Origin: Heliopora coerulea | Lineage: Eukaryota; Cnidaria; Anthozoa; Scleralcyonacea; Helioporidae | Assembly (NCBI GenBank): GCA_030142905.1 | Contig: JASJOG010000070.1 | Coordinates: 744,001-808,000 of the forward strand | Reading direction: 5' to 3' | DNA length: 64,000 nucleotides | Part shown: positions 36,901 through 51,800 of the stretch, in pieces | Numbering within the stretch: the stretch's first letter is position 1 | Layout: each line of letters opens with the position of its first letter | Made by a program: the position numbers and the translations under genes | Notes under the pieces: generated by a model | The model's input: only the letters and a program-made list of their open reading frames with translations | Databases searched by the model: none | Told to the model about the DNA's origin: nothing

Positions 36901-39900
36901 TAATTCAAATCAAATTCCGAAATTTCCAATTGAATTTCAGATATTTCAAGTGAAATTCAGAACTTTCCAAACGAATTTCAGATGATTCAAATCAAAATCA
37001 GAAATTTCCAAATGAATTTAAGATAAATCCATTTCAAATTCAGAAATGTCCAAATGTATTTCTGATAATTCGAATCAATTTTAGATAGTTCCAAATGCAT
37101 TTTAGAATACTAACAAATTTCGGACACTTTTGTTTTATTATACGTATCAATTTACAAAATACATTGCACAACAGTATTAAAGAGGTAAATAAAATGAAAC
37201 AACAGAAGCATTAGGTTCCTACGTCCATGTCTTCCAAATTAAGCGCAAGATGGAAAAAGCCTTGTGCATGTTGACATGCATTTACAATATCCCGTGGAGC
37301 GATTTGTCTCATAGCATTATCAATTAGTCCTTCGACGTAAGCCAGACGTTGTTCACCCACTGCGGGAGGTTCAACTTGCGGAACTCGCATTTGCTGTCTT
37401 ACAACGGCTTTCATTTTGCTCCAAATTGTCTCCACGGGATTCAGCATTGGAGAGTACGGTCCCAAACGACAGATAATTAACCCTGGGTAGTCATTTACGC
37501 ATTCTTCAAACTTTGAGTGACAAGGTGCATTGTCACAGACGAGAACTACGGAGTCAATTCTTACTCCAGCCAGAAGATTCTGTAGCATCTCCAAAACCCA
37601 AGTCTTTGCTGTATCGGATTTAAAAGCTCCACGACGTCTTGTGCTGTGAATCATCTGATATGCAGATATTGCACACACAACATGAACATTTGGTCCCTTA
37701 GAAGTTGGTAGCGGCATAACTGCTCTGTCACCAACACGTGCGCGACCATGAGACCTTCTACAGAAAAGGTTAATATTGGTTTCATCCATCCAAATAATCA
37801 TTTTGCCTTCTCGCATGTGCTCACTAATTCTTGCAACATACTGGCGCCGAAGCTCCTTGTTGGCGTCACTATTCATTGTTGCAGGAATAGCATGTGCCTT
37901 TTTCAGGGTTATGAGTTTCCCATTCAAGTAGTTGTGGATAGTTGATTTACTAAGGTGAACTCCAAATGCTTGTTGTGTTCTCTCTGACAACTGGTTTAAA
38001 GTTAAACCAGGGTCCCTTTCGATTATGGCCACAACGTCATCTATTTGATCATCAGTTAGCTTCTTCTGACGTCCACCTTTGGGTTTTGGATGTTCAGCAT
38101 CAGCGCGAATCCAGGTATACGTAGTTTTGTATTTCACTCCTAACTGTTCGGCAAGCTTTCGCCAATTTCCGCCATTATTAGCTAACCTGACAATTCTTTC
38201 TCGGTCAGCAAGCGATATTCGAGAGTAAGGACCACGTTGCATATTTCTCTACACATCAACAAATTGTCAATAGTGATAAGGACATTTATTTAGAAATTAT
38301 GAATATCAATTGGGAATGTCTGAAATCCCTATGGACATCTCTGATCACTATTTGGAAATGTCTGAAATTCACTTAGACAATCTGAATATCATATGGAAAC
38401 GTCTGAAATCCCTTTGGACATTTCTGATTATTATTTGGAAATGTCTGAAATTCACTTAGACAATCTGAATATCAGATGGAAACGTCTGAAATCCCTTTGG
38501 ACATTTCTGAATATCATTTGCAAACATCTGAAATCCATATGGAAAATCTGAATATCATTTGGAAATATCTGAAATCATTTTGGAAATTTCTGAATTCCAT
38601 TGAAAAAAGGTGTAGAGTCCTCAAGACTTACAGCAGCACTTCCTCTTAAAGGCCAATTTACTCAGTCCCATTGTCATATTCGGCTATTCATTCAAACGCA
38701 TACGATCAACTCTTTGGTGGCAGCAAGAAAAATGGCTATTTTTAAGGGGCCTTATTAAACAATTTTTTGGGGAAGGTAATATAAGTCAATATGAAGGTTA
38801 TTTAAGTTATAAATGATCGATTATAGGAGGGTCTGCCACCAAAGAGTTAAGTCACTATAGTGTTCAGCACTCATAGCTACATCAGCGAGCCAATCGTGAG
38901 CAGAAATTCTGTCCTTGATATACAGAGAATAACACGTGAGTGTGCGGAGATACGGAATTTATTTTCGAGTGTTCAGTTCTATCTGTCACGAGTGGCCGAT
39001 CAAACTGAACACGAGAAGATAAATTCCGTATCTCCAAACGCCCATGTGTTATTTAGTTTATTTCATAAACACTAACGCACAGTCTAAAATGAGGATCAAC
39101 CATCTAGGAAGTTTTTGCCTGGTTCTGCTCTCAAAAAAAGCTCGTTTTGTTCGCAGGGAATGAACGTCCGGCAAACAAACTGAAATCAACAAACCGCCAC
39201 CGAGATACGAATTATAAAACATTGAATCTGATTGACTTAAGACAATATCTTATGCTGCTTTTCGTTGGATCGTTGGACTAATATCTTTATATGTAAAAAT
39301 ATCATATCTTCGGGTGTAAAAATATCGTATTTTTCACTTGTGATAGAATATGACTTTTCTCAGTGGCCGAAAACGTATCACACTAAAGTTTATGAAATAA
39401 AACATTGTATACGGTGGAAGGGGCAATCATATCGTGTAGATGGGCCTTACAGGGATACTTGCTTACGGCATGACGACGAATCGTATTCGACAATAGTGTT
39501 GTGTGGACAGATTTTAAGTACTCTTTTCTCTCTTCAGAGATTTCTCCGTAGAATAGATACTTGAAAGAAAAAGAAGGCGTAGTTAATCATGTTCTAACCA
39601 CTCCCAATCACTTTGTAGATGTTATTTCAAATTGACAACCGTTCAGAATGGATCTACAGGGGTTCAACGAGGCTAGACCCATTGTACCAGGCACTGGTAA
39701 GAAAATAAAACGTAGAGTTGGCAACGGGGGTTAGCTAACCCATTTCGATTGTGGGGTATCTAGCTTAATTTGCTCGAATATTGTATCCTTTCAGAAATTG
39801 CTCAACGTGCATTCAGGCCATGTATGGTGTAGTCTCTCTTCCTCGGCCGTAAAACGTAAATTAAATATAAATCAATAACTGAAGGGGATTTTGACCTACG

Positions 39901-42900
39901 TTACCAAACCAAATTTTGCCCAAACGTCAACGCTCTAACTACAATCATTGGAAAAATGTGTTGGAACATGAGTGCAAAATTGCATATCCCTACCCTAATC
40001 GAACAAATCTCCCGAAATAAATTCACCATTTGATCCCCCCCCCTCCCCCACTTCAATGTTGTTTTGAGTGCTGGAAATCTTCACTATACTGTTTGGCACA
40101 CTACCATTGACATTTCTGACGTAACAACATTGGTTTGGGGGAGGGGGGGTGGATAGAAAGGGCACTTTGTTCAACACCTTTTGTTCCAACAATTTTTCAC
40201 TGATTGCATCTATTTTTGCCCAACTTTTCTGGGGTTTTTTAACAAACTTTAGGGGCAAGCTCTTACCCCCATAAACTACGTTGAAGTTGGCTCTCGTAAA
40301 CAACCACGCCTGGTGCTGGTGGAGTTTATCGGAAATGATCGCTTTGGAGAAATATCACCCCTGAAAGCCTTAACTCAAGTAGAGCCTAAAGAACAATAAT
40401 TCACCGAAGTGGAGGCGGATAGTAGTGGATATTTACCGAGCCTTGAATTAACATATACCTCGCATAATTGTTTTCAAATGTTTATTTTAAATTTCTAAAG
40501 CAATTTTACCCGAACTCAGTTGGCTTGTCGCCCACTCGTCATTCGTAAATAAAACATTTTGAGCTCATCTTGAGGGCATTGATCGCTAAAAAGAAAATGA
40601 AATACATATCTTCGAATACTTAATTGGTAAATTTCTTCGCTTTTGTGGTATTGTCTGGCATGGTGACTTCGTTTATTAAAAAGAAGTTTGTCTTCCGTTA
40701 CGTAAACAAAACTGGACGCCATCTTGTTTTGTTTGAAGGTGAATAGTGCAGGATACTCCGAGATTGAGGATCCAATTAGATTACGCAAAAAACACTATTC
40801 ACCGGCGAGGTATATGCTAATTGATGATATAACGTGTGACACAATGTTTGAGCTTCTCTAAACGAACCTTTGACGACTTCTAGGGAACCAAGGAAAGATC
40901 TTAAACATGTCACCGTAATCTCTCGAAGGTGGCTACAATCCTGGCCAGAACACGCTTTTGACAGAGGGGGAGAGGGGAAGGAGCGTGTCAAATTCCGTCT
41001 TTCGTCTTTTGTACGGTTAGCAGGGAGTCATTTGCAGCGCTGTTCCAGTCATTATTGGCCAGGATTGTAGTTTCTATGATTCTAATTTTTTATTATTCCG
41101 ATAGAAGAAACAGCCCCTACAAGTGGGTCCAGAGCACTATTGCGGTTCCTTTCAGGGAACCCCTTTTCTATTGAGAGATGTTTGCGCAAAGTGTGATCCG
41201 ATGCAGCCAGACGCTGAGTACAAAAACATGCGTAACATGACTTCTGTTTCATCACTGTAACCACATACTAAAGCCCTAGGCAAACGAATGTCACATCATT
41301 CAACATTGTTGACTTTAGCTTTGTTGGATGGTGTTGTACTGCATGGCCAAACTAATGCAACATGTGCGGTGCAGACCCGAATTGTGGAGACCAATGATGT
41401 AGGACGAATAATGACCTCGAATTTTAGGCCAAGCTACCCGTTGCTCTTGCCTAAGAGATGAACTGCAATACGTGCGCGAGTGCAAAACGTTGATCGATGT
41501 TGCATCAAATGTTTGATGTAAATTGGACTTCGTTCAACATGATGCAACATGGTGGCCAAACGAATTCAACATGTTGCATTCAATGTTGGACGATGTTGAA
41601 CTACGATGTTGCATTCGTTTCGCAAGGACTTCAGCTAACTAGGTAAGTCCGTCGGTTATCGTCCATTCATACTTTCACTCATGCATGCGTTCATTCGTTC
41701 ATACGTTCATTTGTTCACACGTTCGTTCGTTCACACGTTCGTTTGTTCGTTCGGTCGGTGATAAATTGATTCCCATCATTCCGCGCAATTTATTCATTGT
41801 TAATTTCATTGTGTTCATTTTTAATTTGTCCTAGGTGCTGCGTGAGAAGACCACGTCAGCCAAAGTAAGATCAAGGAAGCTAGCTCGAAACGCCTCGTCA
41901 AAAGGAAACACACCATACATCGAATATAACATTACAAAACCTTCGTTTGGAGTGTCGCCGTACAGTAAAACGGACCCGAAAGGTACTTCTCAGTGATGTG
42001 AATTACGAGTGCTTCACAATGCGCCATCTAAACATCTAAGTCCCCATATACTGTATATACCTGCCGTATACGATTGCTCGTCCTGAGGTATGTGTTCTTA
42101 TCTCAGAGGGACAATTCCTACTTTCGATTCGCTCACTGAAGCGTTAATACGTGCGGAAAACTCCTGTGAGTCAATTGGATGCATCAGAACAAACAGTTGT
42201 ATCGGACATTCGTATCGTGCAAAACAATGCGGCCGATATTCTGAGGTGATGTTGTAATAAACGAGCATTTGAGTTCCATGGAGAAAACGAACCCGAGAGG
42301 AGACCACGTTTGTGTTTTGGACAGTTGGTAAACTTGAAATTGTTCCATTTATGCATGAAAACGCTTTCATGTCGTGGGGATGTCTGTATCCTCATCGGCA
42401 GGTCAAAATCTTTTCCCTAGAATGGAAATACCATCCTTGGAAGCTATTCAAAAGAGGAGATGCTGCATTTTGACATTCAAATGCTTAAAAAAACGATGTT
42501 TGTCAAAACTTTTAAAACTACTGTAAGGGCTGTTTACACCTGCGATTTTGCGGGTTGCCATTGTCATCCTGGCGTATGTAACAAACTCATGACAGCCTAT
42601 GCTGCAAGACATCCGCTTATGATTCGCTGCAGTTTTTGTCCTTGACGCTCTCGTCACTAAAACACATACTCCAAGATGTCAATCGCAAGGCACTAAATCG
42701 CACGTGTAAACGGCCCTTTGGGTTGATTGACTCCAACATTGCAACTCGAAATGAAAGTCTAAGTATCAAGATTCCATAAGTCCGTCTTGAAGTAACAAAG
42801 AAAGGTTTTTATTTCTATGGAGAAAACTTATGATGAACTTCCGACAGACCTACGTAGGTCTGAAACATTAACGGTTATTAAGAGATTGGATAAATTTTTA

Positions 42901-43064
42901 AAATAACACTCCATACTGGCTCTATCTCCAATTTTTGATAGTTTTTAATTATTGTTTACTAATTTTTGTATATTTATTTTTAAACAAATGCAACAGGACC
43001 CCATTTGATAACAGTTTGTTTTTTTCGTACAACTGACTGGGCTATCCTGTATAAAAATTCGCAA

Positions 43065-43107
<43 letters not shown>

Positions 43108-43992
43108 ATAGGCCCTTGTCCAAACCCCGGATTTCTTGTCCGTGGGGTAATAAAATTCTAGCGAGTAAACAGCCGGGTAATGTCATGCGCAGTTCACCCT
43201 TTATATCTAGTCTCGATTTATCCAACTTGTAGTTCGGCGAATAAAGTTTAACTTCGGATGTTCAAAGTGTCAAAGTATGGATAGCTTTCTTCCCTCGCTG
43301 GGACGTATCCACGGAGTATGACACCCAAGACTTTCAGTTTTTGAGAGTGGCTTCAGTTATACTTCATTCTCTGATTTAGGAATCCAACAATTACAACTAG
43401 ACGAACAACGTAAGAGGACGCAATTCCAACATCAGGTATTTGGACTGCATAATGTCTCCCAAGTTTTTGTAAAGAACACGCGCCCTACACACGCTCTGAT
43501 TGAACGAACCTCATTTTATCCCTGAAAAGTTTAATCTTTAACTTTTTGAACAAATTTTCAACTCAGCAAGGTGAAGAATCATCGAGACCCCAGACCGGCG
43601 CGACGAAATGTTGGGTCATGAACTATAGTCTTGTAAACTACATTCTCAAACTCATTAATAATTCATGAGTATATCATTCAATCAGACGCGCTGAGTGGCA
43701 CCACGTGAGCGAACTGGAAATTCCATGGAAGTCCTGGGCAGAGGACTTCGACTGTTTTTTCTAGTCCTTGAACTGGAAATGACCGTTCAAGTTCTTGGAC
43801 TTAAAATACACTTTCTCACAATCGGTTTATTCATCGATACACTCATTACTAATACACTAATTCATTGTGCCAATACACTAGTTGATTCTGAGAAGTCATT
43901 CAAAAGCAGCTTTTATGCTGATGGGATTTTTTTAACAGTATAAATAAAGAATGTATTATTATTAATATTATTATCATTATTATTATTATTAC

Positions 43993-44037
<45 letters not shown>

Positions 44038-45835
44038 GGCCTCCAATTTGGACTAGATCGGGTTTTCAAATACTCGGAATTCGTTCCAATCCTCGGCTTC
44101 GCCTCGGACTAGAACGAAGTCTTCGTACTTGAAAATCCGGTCTAGTCCTCATTGTCGGCCTTTAAATATTACTTCAAAAGTTTTCAACCCCGAGAAGTGT
44201 TAACCCTTGTTTATGACTTTTTTTTACTGTACACCCACGTCCTTTTCTTTTTGGCATTTTATTCCTACTAAGCACCACCGCATTTTTTTATTCTAGCCTC
44301 AACAAGGAGCCAAACGTACGAAGGAAAACCACGGATGTGCCGGAGTGAGGCAACCGGAAGAAGTAACGGAGACTGGGGACGAAGTTGCGAAGCCAAAAGA
44401 CAGGGAGAGTCTGTCAGAGTGTATAGGAAAAGAAAAAAGGACGTCTGGTGTGCCTGATAGTCAAGGTACGTTGAGTTGAATTGATTCTTTATTTAAACTG
44501 TTAGATCCTTTCAGCTTAACAAAATTGGTATAACTAGGATGAACAGTATTTGAAATTAATGAATTATCCTAATAAATTACACTATCAACAACCGATGTCA
44601 TCAGTTTTCTTGAGACTATATAAGCAGGTGATTTGTTTCTTTAGTAAGCAGACGTATAGCACTTGATAAATGGTCTGCCGAAATGCATCGTGCTCTTTCT
44701 TAACTCTTTAGGCCTACTCTTTACGTAGTATTTTACCTCTTTAAGTTTCACACAGTTCTTTTAAGAACTAAACGGTCCAACAGTCTTTGGTAACTGTGTA
44801 TACCTCTTTAGTGCGTATATTTCATCTTCATTTTCTCTAACTTTATCGTAAATTACCAATCACCATGGTATCAACGTATTTGAAAATTGTGTTTAAATTT
44901 GCTACCACGACAAAATCGCTGTTTTATATAGAAATTAATATTTACAAATATTTAGGTCAACTACACTACAAACTACAATTGCAAAATTTTCCAACACATT
45001 CCACAAGGTAGTTAAAAAGTGTTTGCTTAAAAATATTTAGAGGTAATTTCTTTAAGGTGTATCGTCAACGAGTTCCAATCCTTCATTCCTGCATACCTCA
45101 AAGTAGTTCGACCCATTTTACTGTTCACGTTTGAGAGATGTATTCTTGTTTTATCGCAGAGTTTTATGTTTCCCATAGCTCTCCGTAATCTTAAAAACAC
45201 TTCTCAATTGCTAAGGACTCTCCATTAGTTTCAGAATTTTTCCCATTCAGAAAATTTTTCTTTCTTCAAGCAGATCGAGGGTACCACATGAATATATTGA
45301 ATTCTCGTTTCAGCAAATCAGGTGGCCAAGCAGGAACCTATGTCTGAAAGCACCTATTCCAGCATCCAAGCGAGCACCCTGAGGAAACGGACTGGGGCTA
45401 GTTTAGGTATGAAGTGTTTCCATGACATGTCCATCATGTATGCGGTAAGAAGACGTCGTTTTATTTAGGATAGCACTAAACAATAAACAAGTTTCCTACG
45501 AATCCAAGTTGTTAGTCAGTGGAGCAGATAGATGGTCGTTCGACCGCCATGATCAAGAGGTTTTGATACATTGAGCGTTGATTTTTGGAATTGCACGTTT
45601 TCTTGCACATTTTATTTTGTGGAGAACTTGTTTGCCACGAGCTCCTTCGCAACGACATTCTCTGGAAATGGTGCTCCAGTAAGAATGAATTTTAATTTAA
45701 TCCGAAATTGGTTCAGTGGCAGAAAAAAGGAGTTTTATAATAAAACGAATTGTCAAAGTAGTGACAACCAACATCATCACTCAGCTACGAAGGCTGTTTG
45801 TTTAAAGCTATTAGTGAAAATAAAATAAAATGAAA

Positions 45836-45870
<35 letters not shown>

Positions 45871-48800
45871 ATATAGTATCCCCCTTCAGTATAACAGCAA
45901 TACGATAGACAAAGCGAGAATCGTAATCTTGTCAAAAATATTGATCCCCAGGGTAGTATGCGGAAAAGAGCTATGAACTATCAAAGTTGTAGAAATATAG
46001 TACTTAATAGAATCTAACGTTTCGTTACTGAAACTGGCAACATCTTCAGAGAATATATAGAAAGTTACAGTGATTTATCTAAATATGTTTACAAGCAGGA
46101 GTCTTGAGTTTAATTCGCTAGTATAACCAATCAAAATTAAGAACTACGATAGTATATTCCATGAAAATATTTCAAGTCTAGCAGGGAAACGTTAGATGCT
46201 ATTGAACATTTCTTTAAGTGGGGTAGTGAGTGACTCCTCTCCGCATACAATACTGCGCATTTATTTTGTCTCGACAAGTATCCATCCTCAGTAAGAAACA
46301 GAATATGAGAAATACGATGGTTCACGTGTTAAGGGTGTTACGAAGTCTTCAGTGACACGTTGGTACGAAAGGTGAGAATGAATGTAAATACTCATAGCAC
46401 TTCAAAGATTTAAAACCCAATTAGTACAACTTGTTCGTGGGATATGTGCGTTAAGCTCTGTGTTTTGATGATGTTTACAATTTTGAACCTTTCTCACACA
46501 ATGTTTCCGCGTTTAGCCACATTCAGGAAACTTTGTAGGGAGATAACGTTTCTCATACAATGCTTCCTTGTTTAGCCACATTTAGGAAACATTGTAGGGA
46601 ATTAGTATTTCTCACACCATGTTTCCTCTTTTGCGCAGATCCTAAGTTACTAAACACTTCCCACACATTCAATTTCTCGGTTATGCCTTGATGCTGTAAG
46701 CTCTAAGTTGAATAAGTTACCTGCTAAAGCAAACTGCCCTGAGCAACTGTAGCGTAACAACGAAATATATCGGAATGCACTTAATTTATAGTAAGTTAGT
46801 ACATAAATATTAACGAACACCATTGAATAAATACACAGTAAATTAAAAAGTAAATATCTTATTAATTTTAAATTAATTTAGTGATCAATTATTTGATAAA
46901 TTCATTTCTTTCCCTTTTCTTTTATGACAGTAAATAACAGTGTCTTCAAAGCGGTCGACGTGGACGTCAAAGATGAACCGGTCCCGGTGTCAACGTCCCT
47001 CAAGCTTCCTCAAGCCAATAGTACACCTTCGTCACATCATCTGCCAAACCAAAAAACTGTCGATCAGAAGAAATCGAGAGGCAAGGGTAGCCAGTGGAAA
47101 GCTCCATGGTTGAACCTTGATCAGCGCAATAAACAACGTAACATTACGGAGAACGTGGTGAAGCCTGAAGCAACAGTTCAAACAAGTAAGCCTCGCGACG
47201 TGGCGTCCATTCTGCAAAACAAACTTGACGCTGGTACCGCAGACGTGAAGGAGCCCATGGATGCCCAATCGCCGACTACGAAGCCGGAGTCAGTCCGAAC
47301 GATTACAGGTAACAGCTTTCTATGGAGAAAACCATCGGAATCTTAAACTAAACTCCGACTGTTGAGATACCCTGGAAATGCTCTTCTGCTCCACCACTAG
47401 CAACTCCAATGGTTTCCAACCCTTTGTGGATGAGCGCCCACCTGCTTGTCACTGAAACCTGTTGCCGCCCCCTTCTACATCTTTCCTTCTTGTTTCCGAT
47501 CAAAAGCACACTCAGTCATAGTTCTGTGCCCGCACCAGCACCCGACTCCAAAGGAAGATTGAGCTAAATAATTGTAATATATAGTAATTCAGTTCAGTGT
47601 TGACGAGTTAGTGTGTCATTGTTCGAGTTTAACACTAAATAAGAACTAAAAATTTAAAAATGTTGTTTGGTGAATGACTGATGAACGCCCACCATTTACA
47701 TCCTATTGCCTTCCTCTCTCTAGCCTTGTTTCCATCTTCCTCCGGCGTTCTCTGAACGCCCAATGGGGGCTGTAACAATAGAGATCATATAGAACTAGAG
47801 GGAACGTGCGGGACGAAAATTGGGGAGAAATTGAACACCGCCATTTTGAGTAAATTGGGCGAGGTGGGGGGGGGGGAAGGCAAATTGCTCTTGTCCAGGC
47901 TCTTTTCCGTCTGTTCGAGAACCTCGAGGTCAAACAACGTAGGTTCGGGAAATTGTTTCGTGTTTGTTTTCTTTGGATGTATAACAGAAAACCTGCTTTT
48001 CTGGTTATTAATCGGTTATTGAATTTGCCTAAAGTGTTTTAAACACTTCTTTTAAGGAAAGACAAAAACAAAAGACAAAAGTAAAGTGGTCTTTGACCAT
48101 GACCTTGAACTTTTCACCCGGACATGTTCGTTTTGTCCACCAGTTCATCCAATATGGCGGAGCTCAAGTTCCTCACGTAACTGATAGACATTTAGCTGCA
48201 ACGCTCCATCTAGTTAATATACGATCTCTATGGCTGTGACGCCCTCTATGAGAAACGCTGGGTAACACGATAATATTTTACTCTGGCTAACACCTTGCTA
48301 TAGCGACATTGCTTGCAGGACTGTTTAAGCCCAATGCAAACTGCCTTAAACGTCGATAGGGTGTGTAGATCACATATATTCGAATGAAAGGCTTTCGTTC
48401 AAAACGTCGTCACCTTGTACTTTTCGTTTATTATATGGCTGAGCTTACTATCCAGTCTGTACGCAGAATGATGCACGCTGATTGGCTGCTTAGCTGTGCA
48501 GTCAGTTTTTCGTACAGAGCGGCTAGTTTAGCGGGAAACTTTCCGAGTTGATTTGACCGAAGAAAACCTATAGGTTTGTTTTTAAAACAAACCAGATTCG
48601 GGTACGTTTTACAGAAGATTTGTAAAAACAAACTACGAAAAAAAGAAGTTAAATGTTCTCAACGATAATTTTAAGCAGAAAACTAGTTAAATAGATGCAA
48701 AAAAAAAAAAAACACGAAGTAATAGATGAAAACGAGCAAGTAAACCTTAGCCGCTAACTCACGAACACAAAGCTTCGTTGAAAGCGATGAAGAAAGGAGC

Positions 48801-51800
48801 CACAAGCTATATAACAAATTCCTTAACCTCGTTTGTTTGATCTGTACCGGAATGTATTTGCCCTCGGTTTCTTTCGCACAGACCTCGCTCCTTTGTCGCT
48901 CGGTTCGTACGAAAACCTCAGGCAAGTACTCTCCCGTACAGACCTCGCACTCAGTTAATAAGTAATCATTATTGTTGGAGTACTATTTTCAAACATTTTC
49001 TTCTTCCTTCAGAAGTACATGCTCAGCACTCAATTTTTTATGTGACTGTATTGTACTTTTTATGTATTCCAGGCCCTCATAGTTGCAGCTCGGCCTGTGG
49101 CCAACGCACCCGAGATGTTTCCATCGACGATCTTCGGCATAATCCTCTCGCCATGCCCATTCTTATGGACTGGAAACGCGAAATTGTAAAGCGGCGGGGA
49201 AAGACAAACAAACGCGACGTGTATTACCGCACACCGTGTAACAGGCGGCTCAGGACTATGGCGGAGGTACTGCATTATCTGAGCTTGACACAAGAAACGA
49301 GGTTATCGATAGATCAGTTCACTTTTGACTGGAGGGTGCGCACCAAAGACATGACACTTGCGGTAAGTTACTGCTCCTGGACAATCTACTTAAATAACGA
49401 GAAAACTTTCCCGTGGCAGCTCCGACCGAATTATAGTAGTTTAATAAAGAATAAACGTTTAGTGTGACAGCTAGGTCCTTCTTAATTACTCTTATTCTAG
49501 ATTGATTGATTGAATGATTAATTGATTGATTTTTGTTAGTTGGTTGGTTTGTTCGTTTATTCATCTAATTACGTGTTTATTTTATAAATTATACCAACAA
49601 AATAAACAAGTTTTACATAGTTACCTGAAGATCGTGAAAGAGCGTGAAACTCTACGTAGTAACTTTCAAAGTTGAACTTATAATAATATAAATATATATA
49701 TTTATATTGATTGTTTGCGGTGATGTGATTGGCTGTTGGATCAGGGGGATAAATTTGATTCGTCATCATCGTGGGGCAACCCAACCCGCAAACACCGAAC
49801 GTTCTACGGAGAAAGAAAATCCCACCATTGGGGTTTGCCCCGAGATGACGACGAACCAAATCCACCCACCGGATCCAACAGCCAATCACATCACCGCAAA
49901 CAATCAACCAATCGGACGATCACAGAGACTACAATCAGAGACACGTGACCGACCACGATAAAACATCCAACACTCCATCTCACCCTCACTTTTGGCGAAG
50001 ACTCGAAGAATCGAGTTGAAAGCTCAAGAGAAAGAATGACCGAGATCCGGAGAACCTCTGTCTTTATTCATTCGTTCATTCATCCATCCATCCATCCATC
50101 CATTCACAAGTCCTGGTGCTTCGCAGTGTATCAAGAGAAAGTTGACATATGAGTTTGTATTAATTTAGCATGTTTAGCAATTTTATTCGAACCAAGTTTA
50201 CTAGGAATATATTGACCAAGTTAGCTAAATTTCTATATTTATCATTTTAGTCTCCTATCGTAGATGATATTTCGAATGGACAGGAGAATCGACCATTACC
50301 AGTAAGTCGTTTGTTGTGAGAAAGATTGGAGGGACCAACCATGGCGATGTTCTCCATAATTGACGCATCATTTGCTGTTCCGGAACATGCAACACATAGT
50401 TGTCCTATGAAAAAGCAGTTCCACGTGCGACTTTTTGCTCACACAGGCACAGACAATGCCAAATTTTGAAAATATGTTGTAGTTCCACTATGTTGGGTAG
50501 TTCCACTATGCAATAAATTTTGGCGAGAAATTGTTGCTCAATCAGCCGTGCCATATTCGGAAGACTTTGTAAGGTCAGCAGGTCAAAACCACTCTTAATC
50601 ACACGCATCTCATTGGTTAAAAAGTGAAGTAGTATCGCCTGTACCAAAGAAGTGTCTCAGGGTGACTACAGAAGTGACTGCGGTCTAATTTTGAGCCGTC
50701 GCTTCAGTAAAACAGCGGCACCATGAACGATTTTCGTCTTGCTTTGGAGATGCGACAGGTTTTCTAAAACTTTCATTGCCAGAGCAAAGAAAAAATCTCA
50801 CGTGTCAGCTGAACTTGAAAAATCCTTGAAGAATACTTGAAGAATTTCTGCTGGCCTGTTTGAACCATGTTTTTGTCGACGTCAATCCAGATGTTTTAGA
50901 CTGTAACGGCTCTAGGCGCCCATGCTAACCCTTAAACATCCTTCGTTCGATTAAAGATAACCTAGAGGAAGATTAATGGTACACTATCATGAATCCTCAG
51001 GACGAACAGCAATTTTGCTAATTCATTTAACTTGCACAATCATACCGGACCTCATTCATATTTCTTCAACACAGTAGTCAGACACACATGATAAAGCAAA
51101 AGTTGTGTCAACTTTACAGCCTCGTTCTTGATTTTTTGAATGGCATTTGGGGCAAAGTTCTAAAGTTCAATTGCTAGTAGACAATCAATAAGACGTCTTA
51201 TTACCTGTTGGTTAAGCTAGATCGTCGAGATTAGTGTAGTCTTGAGAAGTACTGTTAGTGACTGACATTTCGACGGCCTCATTGGCGGTCATCTTCGGAG
51301 TGGAAAGAAGAGGGACAGTAATGTAAGTACAACAGTCTGGAACAGTGAGGTGAAGCTTGTTCCTCTTTCGACTTTGAAGATGAGCCGCCGCTGAGGCCGT
51401 TTATATAGTTTGTTTAGTTAGTATGTTTAGTCACTTTGTTTGGTTAGTTAGTTTGTTTAGTTAGTCAGTCGGTCAGTCACGTACTTACTAACTTATTTAT
51501 TTATTTGTCGATTTATTTACTTTTTATATATTCATTTTTTTATTTATTCATTTATTTAATTTTCATTCATTTATTTACATATTTAATCTTATTTAAACAT
51601 TTAAGCACAGTTGCCTTCCAGCGATCTGATTTTCAAAGGGCCGTGTACTACGAGTAAAACCCTACTCTACTACTAGTTGATCTATTTACGATGAAAATAT
51701 CTAATTTAATACATTTGCAATCGATTCACTTACTGTCAATCCCAGGTTCTGACCATTTACTTTAGAATGTCTTACCATCAGGAAACTGGATGCAATTTTA

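Larger units (their letters stand above)
32531..39618 (+). other. Intron 11 region with expected but missing Tudor exon
   Basis: Between YPS (exon 11) and MLFQIDNRSEWIYRG (exon 13), vertebrate SETDB1 has about 30 residues forming the first strands of the second Tudor domain. No exon with matching phase 0/0 was found here. Two suggestive fragments, 32559-32661 and 33757-33840, are described under findings. The region is crowded with insertions, including the intact transposon at 36815-38612. Confidence 0.5.
39697..41834 (+). other. Intron 13
   Basis: No gene. Two inverted-repeat elements (40928-41074, 41270-41632) and a (GTTCATTC)n-like microsatellite at about 41665-41757. Open frames at 39995-40303 and 40516-40788 on the minus strand show no domain. 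Confidence 0.5.

Noticed and set aside
47703..47933. 76-codon Pro-rich minus-strand frame (and the similar frame at 18501-18737)
   Set aside because: Both fall in MITE family E copies; the resemblance comes from the shared repeat.
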